Notes under the pieces: generated by a model | Database searches by the model: none | Told to the model about the DNA's origin: nothing | Seen by the model: the letters and a program-made list of their open reading frames with translations, nothing else | Assembly (NCBI GenBank): GCA_011330545.1 | Contig: DRQI01000498.1 | Location: 1-12,718 of the forward strand | Direction: 5' to 3' | DNA from: Flavobacteriia bacterium | GTDB lineage: Bacteria; Bacteroidota; Bacteroidia; Flavobacteriales; Flavobacteriaceae | DNA length: 12,718 nt | Translations under genes and position numbers: made by a program | Part shown: positions 7,417 to 12,718 of the stretch, in pieces | How positions within the stretch are numbered: the first letter of the stretch is position 1 | How the letters are laid out: each line of letters starts with the position of its first letter

Positions 7417-7952
7417 AACCAAATCATTCTAAAACCAATTGGTATGTCATTACCGGAGGGCCAAGTACCGGCAAAACGACCGTAATTAATATACTTCATG
7501 AACGAGGTTATAAAACCACTATCGAACATGCAAGGCATTATATTGATACCATGCGTTCAGAGGGAAAAACAGTTGAAGAAATTAGGCAGCATAATAGAAA
7601 ATTTCAGTTAGGAGTATTAGAAATGCAAATTGACCAAGAAGCGTCTTTAAATCATGAAGAAATAGTTTATTTAGATAGGGCAATACCCGATGCGATGGCC
7701 TATTATCAATTTTTAGGCTTAGAGTATGATACCCAATTGATTGAGGCGGTAAATAAAGTTTCCTATAAAAAAATATTTATTCTTGACAGGCTGCCTTTTA
7801 GAAAAGATTATGCGCGAACCGAAGATGAAACTGGCCAACAAAAGATTCACCAATTAATAATTAACGTTTATAAATCGTTGCCTTTTCCCATAGTTTTTGT
7901 ACCGGTTGTAAATCCCGAAGAGAGAGTAAAATTCATTTTAAAAAACAGTTGA
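7413..7952 (+). CDS. P-loop ATPase/kinase of the AAA_28 type
   Basis: This 179-residue protein has a Walker A motif GGPSTGKTT at residues 15-23. YLDRAIPD follows at 86-93 and FILDRLPFRKDYARTEDE at about 122-139. The LDR-x-IPD element and the short kinase-like length match AAA_28 (NadR-kinase-like P-loop) proteins, whose substrates are mostly unknown and may be nucleotides or nucleosides. It is soluble, with no signal peptide or membrane segment. Its ATG overlaps the stop of the nuclease gene, and its own TGA overlaps the ATG of the next gene, so the three are very likely made together. A nucleotide-modifying partner for an ATP-cone protein would make sense, but that link is inference. Confidence 0.82.
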   Translation: MKPNHSKTNWYVITGGPSTGKTTVINILHERGYKTTIEHARHYIDTMRSEGKTVEEIRQHNRKFQLGVLEMQIDQEASLNHEEIVYLDRAIPDAMAYYQFLGLEYDTQLIEAVNKVSYKKIFILDRLPFRKDYARTEDETGQQKIHQLIINVYKSLPFPIVFVPVVNPEERVKFILKNS

Positions 7953-8611
7953 TGCCAAAGCCTTATAACACAGTATTCCTTTTTTTACTTAATGTCATTA
8001 GCCTATCTATATATGCACAAAATGATATGCTAATTAAGCAATTGTCAAATAGATTAGTGGTTAGGGAAAATTTTGACAAAAATAAAAAACTGATTAATAA
8101 ACAAACTTTTAATGTTGGTAACGTCATAAAAACAAATGATTATTTAGAGATAGATGTTGTTACCGAATTGATTGATAAAAACGAAAAAGTTATCGATAAA
8201 TATGCTACGATATATCGTTGTAAACCAAACGAATCAAGTATTATGGTAATGCTTTTGCCTTTTTCGAAACCAAATTCAAAGAAAACAAAAATCAATTCTA
8301 TCTCTAAAAATTTTAAAGAATTGTATAATTTGAATAACCTTGAGGATGTAGAAATTCAAATAAATTTTGATTCTGGATTATTGAATTTTTTTGGCTCTAA
8401 AAGTAAAATCAAAATGTACGATAGAGTGTTGAAAAACAACAATATAGAAAACATCATTTCATCAAAACTCAATGCGAAAGCCTATGCCTTAGGAGTGCGA
8501 ATTAAACAATTAAATTATACTGTAATAGAAAAATTAACCTTAAACGGATTGTTAACTTTTCAAAAATTTACCGAGGAAGACGGAAGCTATTTTACAATGA
8601 CTTACAAATAA
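7952..8611 (+). CDS. Secreted protein of unknown function (possibly TapB/DUF3108-like)
   Basis: This is a 219-residue protein with a clear Sec signal peptide (about residues 1-23, ending SIYAQ). It lacks a lipobox Cys, so it should be soluble in the periplasm or secreted. The mature part is beta-rich and Lys/Asn-rich with no catalytic motif I can recognise. The opening pattern (strands with a KNKKLINKQTF-type turn, then DKNEKVIDKYATIYRC) loosely recalls TapB/DUF3108-type periplasmic domains. This is a weak resemblance. I chose ATG 7952, which overlaps the upstream stop as TGATG. A TTG at 7949 would add one residue and is less likely. It completes the coupled cassette and lies 29 bases before the ATPase gene. 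Confidence 0.7.
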   Translation: MPKPYNTVFLFLLNVISLSIYAQNDMLIKQLSNRLVVRENFDKNKKLINKQTFNVGNVIKTNDYLEIDVVTELIDKNEKVIDKYATIYRCKPNESSIMVMLLPFSKPNSKKTKINSISKNFKELYNLNNLEDVEIQINFDSGLLNFFGSKSKIKMYDRVLKNNNIENIISSKLNAKAYALGVRIKQLNYTVIEKLTLNGLLTFQKFTEEDGSYFTMTYK

Positions 8612-8640
8612 ACCCATACCGCTAACTAAACTATAACCAA

Positions 8641-10728
8641 ATGGAAAATCACAAAAAACATCAACAAGAAAAAACAGGTCATTCAAAGATGGATCACGCC
8701 AATATGGGTATGAAAAAAAGCCGCCGCTCAAAAATGAAACATGACAATGGCAACATCCCAATGGGAAAAGCTGGGCATGACCACCATAAAATGATGATTG
8801 CCGATTTCAAAAAACGTTTTTGGGTAACATTAATCCTTGCTATACCCATTTTGTTTCTTTCGCCAATGATTCAGAAATTTTTCGGTTATGAATTTTTACT
8901 TCCCGGAAATTCATATATCCTTTTTGTACTATCATCGGTGGTATATTTCTATGGAGGTTGGCCTTTTATAAAAGGTTTTATCAAAGAAATTAAAAAACGC
9001 AGTCCGGGTATGATGACCCTCATTTTTATGGCAATAAGTGTTGCGTATTTTTACAGTTCTGCAACCGTATTTGGTCTAAAAGGGGTCGATTTTTTCTGGG
9101 AACTCGCTACCCTAATCGCCATTATGCTCTTAGGGCATTGGATAGAGATGAAGAGTGTATTAGGAGCCTCAAAGGCATTGCAGCTTTTGGTGAGTATGAT
9201 GCCCGCAGAAGCTCACAAAGTAGAAGGCGATAAAATTGTAGATATAAAGTTAGAAGCATTACAAAAAGGAGATACTATTTTAATAAAATCCGGTGAAAAA
9301 GTTCCGGCCGACGGAGTCATTATAGAAGGGGCGAGTTACATTAATGAATCTATGCTTACCGGCGAATCTAAACCCGTTAAAAAAGATATTGACGATAAAG
9401 TAATTGGGGGCTCTATCAATGGCAATGGCTCTATAAAAGTAACCGTAGTTAATACAGGAAAAGACAGTTATCTCAATAAAGTGATAACGATGGTTGAAGA
9501 AGCACAAAAAAGTAAGTCTAAAATGCAAAACCTTTCTGATAGGGCGGCAAAATGGCTTACCTATATTGCTTTAGCCATAGGCTTTGGCACCTTGGCAGTA
9601 TGGCTTCTGTTAGGTTACCCGTTTGTATTTGCCTTAGAAAGGATGGTAACCGTAATGGTTATTGCATGCCCGCATGCCCTAGGATTGGCAATCCCGTTGG
9701 TTGTGGCCATCTCTACCGCAGTATCTGCACAAAACGGCCTATTGATTAGAAACAGGACAGCTTTTGAAGAATCACGTAAAATTTCAGCCTTGCTCTTTGA
9801 TAAAACAGGCACCTTAACCGAAGGTGATTTCGGGGTGACACGTGTACAATCTGTAAATGATAAATACAATGCCAAAGAATTAATCAGGCTCTCAAGTGCC
9901 TTAGAACAAAGTTCAGAACACCCTATTGCCGTCGGAATTATAAAAAAAATAAAAGAAGATAAAACACCGGTGCCTACTGTAAAAAATTTCAACGCCATTA
10001 CAGGAAAAGGGGTAGAAGGTACGGTTGAAGGAAAAAAAGTAAAAGTAGTAAGTCCCGGTTATTTAAAAGATGCTAACATAAACATACCCGAAGATGCGTA
10101 CAGTGATGCTGCAGAAACCGTAGTGTTTGTTGTTATTGATGATGAATTAGCAGGATATATTGCTTTAGCTGATGAAATAAGGCCGGAATCGGCTGAAGCT
10201 ATCAATACTTTTAAAAAGAATAATATAAAAGTGTTTATGGCCACAGGCGATAATGAAAAAACCGCCAAAGCGGTTAGCGAAAAATTAGGCTTAGATGGTT
10301 ATTATGCCGAAGTATTGCCACATCAAAAAGTAGAAATTGTAGAAGGGCTACAAACCAAAGGCGAGTTTGTAGCTATGACCGGAGATGGTGTAAATGATGC
10401 GCCGGCCTTAGCTAAGGCCAATGTGGGTATTGCGGTGGGTTCAGGTACTGACGTGGCCGCCGAAACGGCCGATATTATTTTGGTAAATAGTAACCCCAAA
10501 GATATTGCCAATTTAATTTTGTTTGGGAAAGCTACCTATAATAAAATGATTCAGAACCTAATTTGGGCAACAGCATATAATGTGGTGGCTATTCCGTTGG
10601 CAGCAGGTGTCTTATATTCAAAAGGCTTTGTATTAGGCCCGGCTATTGGAGCCGTTTTTATGAGTTTGAGTACCGTCATTGTAGCCATTAATGCGCAGTT
10701 ATTAAGAAGAAAAATAGGAAAAAAGTAA
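8641..10728 (+). CDS. copB: Copper-exporting P-type ATPase, CopB type (P1B-3, CPH motif)
   Basis: This 695-residue P1B-type ATPase would pump copper, and perhaps silver, out of the cytoplasm. The cytoplasmic N-terminus (1-52) is rich in His, Met and Lys in place of the CxxC HMA domain found in CopA-type pumps. The TGES actuator motif is at 240-243 and the ion-binding CPH at 343-345 in TM6. The phosphorylated Asp is D387 in DKTGT, the nucleotide-site HP is at 427-428, and GDGVND is at 581-586. The last helices carry N647 and MSLSTVIVAINA (674-685), typical of CPH-type pumps. All catalytic motifs are intact and the length is normal. Family knowledge assigns CPH pumps to Cu(II)/Cu(I)/Ag(I), and which one applies here is not visible. 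The gene symbol is by family. E. coli-type CopA is a different subgroup. Confidence 0.93.
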   Translation: MENHKKHQQEKTGHSKMDHANMGMKKSRRSKMKHDNGNIPMGKAGHDHHKMMIADFKKRFWVTLILAIPILFLSPMIQKFFGYEFLLPGNSYILFVLSSVVYFYGGWPFIKGFIKEIKKRSPGMMTLIFMAISVAYFYSSATVFGLKGVDFFWELATLIAIMLLGHWIEMKSVLGASKALQLLVSMMPAEAHKVEGDKIVDIKLEALQKGDTILIKSGEKVPADGVIIEGASYINESMLTGESKPVKKDIDDKVIGGSINGNGSIKVTVVNTGKDSYLNKVITMVEEAQKSKSKMQNLSDRAAKWLTYIALAIGFGTLAVWLLLGYPFVFALERMVTVMVIACPHALGLAIPLVVAISTAVSAQNGLLIRNRTAFEESRKISALLFDKTGTLTEGDFGVTRVQSVNDKYNAKELIRLSSALEQSSEHPIAVGIIKKIKEDKTPVPTVKNFNAITGKGVEGTVEGKKVKVVSPGYLKDANINIPEDAYSDAAETVVFVVIDDELAGYIALADEIRPESAEAINTFKKNNIKVFMATGDNEKTAKAVSEKLGLDGYYAEVLPHQKVEIVEGLQTKGEFVAMTGDGVNDAPALAKANVGIAVGSGTDVAAETADIILVNSNPKDIANLILFGKATYNKMIQNLIWATAYNVVAIPLAAGVLYSKGFVLGPAIGAVFMSLSTVIVAINAQLLRRKIGKK

Positions 10729-10900
10729 TATGCCGTAAGATAAATCTAAAAAGAGAATTACAATAGTTTATGCTACGGGCTATAGATACCCCCAGAATAA
10801 TTAGGATAGATATATCGTTAACGGAAGCATTTTTTAATATAATTCAAACACCTATTCTGTCTGTAGTAGTTAATAGATAAGTTTGTATTGCGGCATTTTA
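10726..10900. repeat. Intergenic segment bounded by imperfect 19-base inverted repeats
   Basis: The 248-base gap after the ATPase has no gene. Its left end (10726-10744, overlapping the ATPase stop) and 10882-10900 are inverted repeats matching at 15 of 19 positions, including ATGCCG with CGGCAT. Nested inside, CAGAATA (10793-10799) is inverted as TATTCTG (10853-10859), and an 8-base palindrome CGTTAACG lies at 10816-10823, just before a T-run. The whole could fold as one long stem, act as a terminator region, or be a small MITE-like element. A TAAGTTTG at 10878-10885 fits the Bacteroidota TAnnTTTG -7 element for the next operon, but no convincing -33 TTG lies at the right spacing. Confidence 0.4.
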
Positions 10901-10976
10901 TAGTGTACAGTTAAAAGTAAATAGTTGAAGATATTTTAGTATAACTGGTGCCATTTTTAAACAAGAAAAGTTGAAT

Positions 10977-11762
10977 ATGTCAAAAAAAATGAAATTAATA
11001 GTAGTTCACGTATTGATAGGGGCAAGTATTTTTTATTTTTTAATACATCCTATTAGTGTTGTTCTTTATTGGTTTGAATACACAAATACAGAATATTCGT
11101 TTTTAAAATTTATGGAAATTTTACGAGAACGATTATCCGAATCCTTTTCATTCAACATGCAACGAATGAGTATTTCATTTGGTGTTTTAGGAAGTATTTT
11201 AGGACTGATTTCCGGAATATTTTGGGTAAAATTAAAAGAGAAAGAAACCTTGATTAAAAAACAAAAACAACTATTAAAAAATGATATCCTAAATCTAATT
11301 GAGTTAGGTGAAAATAACTGGGTAGAGTTTAAATCGTCAATGAAATATGACTATTTTAAAAAAACACCCAATAAAGAGTTAGAAATTGTAATTGCCAAAA
11401 CCATTGTTGGCTTTATAAATGGAAAAGGCGGAAAATTAATTATTGGAGTAGATGATGAAGGTAAAATATTGGGTATCGAAAATGACTTTAAAACCTTGAA
11501 ACATCAGAATAAAGATGGTTTTGAAAGAAATGTTTTTAGAATAATATCAACATATATCGGACAAGAATTTTGTTATAAAACCCAAGTTTTATTCTATCAA
11601 ATTAATGAAAAAGAAATATGTTTAGTACATATTGAACCATCAAAAAAACCTGCTTATGTTACAGATGGAAAAAAGACAACTTTTTACCTAAGAACCGGCA
11701 ATGCTACCTATCCCCTTTCAGTAAAAGAGACAGTAACGTATTTAGAAAGTAGAAAAACTTAA
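10977..11762 (+). CDS. Membrane-anchored AlbA_2 (Schlafen-like) domain protein
   Basis: This is a 261-residue protein. Two hydrophobic segments (about residues 5-31 and 66-84) flank a short loop and are followed by a Lys/Glu-rich linker. The AlbA_2 domain then starts with NNWVEFKSS (114-122). It continues with the GxxGGxLxIGVDDEGKILGI core (149-168) and ends with FYLRTGNATYPLS (236-248), the usual close of this family. AlbA_2 is a putative nucleic-acid-binding or nuclease domain. It is usually soluble and often linked to an ATPase or HTH, so the N-terminal membrane anchor and lack of a second domain are noteworthy. I chose ATG 10977. A TTG at 10971 is possible. The lycopene-cyclase-domain gene follows after 4 bases, so the two are probably co-translated. 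Confidence 0.82.
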   Translation: MSKKMKLIVVHVLIGASIFYFLIHPISVVLYWFEYTNTEYSFLKFMEILRERLSESFSFNMQRMSISFGVLGSILGLISGIFWVKLKEKETLIKKQKQLLKNDILNLIELGENNWVEFKSSMKYDYFKKTPNKELEIVIAKTIVGFINGKGGKLIIGVDDEGKILGIENDFKTLKHQNKDGFERNVFRIISTYIGQEFCYKTQVLFYQINEKEICLVHIEPSKKPAYVTDGKKTTFYLRTGNATYPLSVKETVTYLESRKT

Positions 11763-11766
11763 CTTT

Positions 11767-12468
11767 ATGGAATACACATGGTTTATATGGTCACTAATAA
11801 TTCTTGCCTTGTGGGTAGCAGTCTATTTCTATAAAAAAGATTTTAGAAAAGAAATGCTCAAAATGAGCTTAATAACAATGCCTTTCGGAATTACAGAACC
11901 ACTTTTTGTTCCGGAGTATTGGTTTCCGCCATCCCTGTTTAATTTAGCACAGAAAACGGGCTTTGATATAGAAAGTTTTATTTTTTCATTTGCAATTGGT
12001 GGATTAGGTACCGTATTGTACAGGCTTATTTATAAAAGTAATCTTTCCGAAATACCGCATCAAGAGCGGAGTGATAACCGACATAAATTCCATAAATATA
12101 TATTGTTTGTGCCTCTTTTTGTTTTTTTTGCTCTCGCTTTTACAACAAACCTTAATCATATTTATTGCGGTACTATAGCCATGTTTTTAGGTGGGCTGGC
12201 GACCTTGTATTGCCGCCCGGACCTTAAGAAAAAAATATGGGTTGGCGGATTATTATTTACACTATTATATTTCATTTATTTCGGTAGTGTTCTACTTTTT
12301 TATCCGGATTATGTGCAGCTTTATTGGAATTTAGAGAACCTAACACAAATATTAATAGTTGGAATTCCTATTGAAGAGCTAGCCTTCGCATTTACTTTTG
12401 GGATGTATTGGTCTGGAATGTATGAACACCTCTTTTGGAGAAAAATAGTAAAATCTAACAAATTATAA
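11767..12468 (+). CDS. Lycopene-cyclase-domain membrane protein with two internal repeats
   Basis: This 233-residue protein has about six membrane segments. It resembles the heterodimeric CrtYc/CrtYd-type lycopene cyclase domain, which is built from tandem three-helix units each with a conserved acidic motif. Both units are visible. The first has PEYWFPPSLFNL then GFDIESFIFSFAIGG (residues 49-79). The second has PDYVQLYWNLENL then VGIPIEELAFAFTFGM (180-213). The second acidic pair (IPIEE, 200-204) is canonical. The first reads DIES, keeping the Glu but losing the Pro. No carotenoid genes are nearby, so a carotenoid role is not supported by context. In this setting it may be a membrane protein of another function. 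The DUF2933-like gene starts 24 bases later. Confidence 0.75.
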   Translation: MEYTWFIWSLIILALWVAVYFYKKDFRKEMLKMSLITMPFGITEPLFVPEYWFPPSLFNLAQKTGFDIESFIFSFAIGGLGTVLYRLIYKSNLSEIPHQERSDNRHKFHKYILFVPLFVFFALAFTTNLNHIYCGTIAMFLGGLATLYCRPDLKKKIWVGGLLFTLLYFIYFGSVLLFYPDYVQLYWNLENLTQILIVGIPIEELAFAFTFGMYWSGMYEHLFWRKIVKSNKL

Positions 12469-12492
12469 ATCTAAAATAATAACTGTAAACTC

Positions 12493-12702
12493 ATGAAAAA
12501 TCACTGGTTGAAAATGATTATCGGTTGTGGGCTACCACTATTATTTATATTTTTAGCACCTTTATTTGGGATAGAAAGTAATTTATCTATATCTATATTT
12601 ATAAGTGTAATGTTCGCTTGCCATCTATTGATGCTACACAGATTACACAATCATAGAAATGATAAACACTCTCAACATCAAGAGAATAAAAACAAGATAT
12701 AG
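12493..12702 (+). CDS. DUF2933-like small membrane protein with His-rich tail
   Basis: This 69-residue protein opens with a short basic stretch, then GCGLPLLFIFLAPLFG (residues 11-26), a second hydrophobic segment (about 31-46) ending in CHLLM, and a polar tail with five His between 49 and 62. The Cys-Gly-x-Pro and CH-x-x-M layout plus the His-rich end match the DUF2933 family. Those proteins are short and often lie beside copper and heavy-metal efflux genes. No function is established. Metal binding by C12, C43, H44 and the tail histidines is a reasonable guess. It is the last gene of the block, and the remaining 16 bases hold nothing recognisable. Confidence 0.72.
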   Translation: MKNHWLKMIIGCGLPLLFIFLAPLFGIESNLSISIFISVMFACHLLMLHRLHNHRNDKHSQHQENKNKI

Positions 12703-12718
12703 AAAATATTCTTCAAAA

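Noticed and set aside
9615..9998. 127-codon minus-strand frame inside the P-type ATPase gene
   Set aside because: It lies wholly antisense to intact, conserved ATPase motifs. Its translation shows no domain and is a shadow of the real gene.
11767..12468. Carotenoid biosynthesis gene
   Set aside because: The domain resembles lycopene cyclase, but no phytoene synthase, desaturase or other carotenoid gene is near, and one acidic motif is altered. I therefore did not assign a carotenoid role or crtY symbol.

Overview
This window looks like chromosomal accessory DNA from a member of the Bacteroidota, probably a flavobacterium. The genome is AT-rich. Start codons follow A/T-rich leaders without Shine-Dalgarno sequences, and exported proteins have signal peptides ending in AQ-like sites. 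Several genes belong to small families common in that phylum. All genes read on the + strand. No tRNA, rRNA, CRISPR array, transposase or integrase was seen. No gene-free gap exceeds 250 bases.

Region 1 (1-576) holds the Met/His-rich end of a gene that starts upstream of the window, a small membrane-anchored SHOCT protein, and a 202-base gap with three consecutive hairpins. Region 2 (577-6501) is a tightly spaced run: a DUF5676-like membrane protein, a type II NADH dehydrogenase-like flavoprotein, a large multicopper oxidase fused to a probable outer-membrane barrel, a K+-channel-like protein, and an APC-family permease with a Met/acidic tail. Region 3 (6571-8611) is a translationally coupled cassette: an ATP-cone plus Mrr-like nuclease protein, a P-loop ATPase/kinase of the AAA_28 type, and a secreted protein of unknown function. 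Region 4 (8641-10728) is a CopB-type (CPH motif) copper-exporting P-type ATPase with a His/Met-rich N-terminus. After a 248-base gap containing nested inverted repeats, Region 5 (10977-12702) carries a membrane-anchored AlbA_2 (Schlafen-like) protein, a lycopene-cyclase-domain membrane protein and a DUF2933-like small His-rich protein.

The common theme is copper, possibly silver, handling. The P-type ATPase would export metal from the cytoplasm, and the multicopper oxidase would oxidise Cu(I) in the periplasm or at the outer membrane. The flavoprotein, small membrane proteins and Met/His tails would handle redox state and binding. The K+ channel, APC permease, nuclease/ATPase cassette and AlbA_2/lycopene-cyclase pair have no obvious copper role and are the more unexpected parts. 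No metal-sensing regulator is encoded in the window, so control must lie outside it or be indirect.
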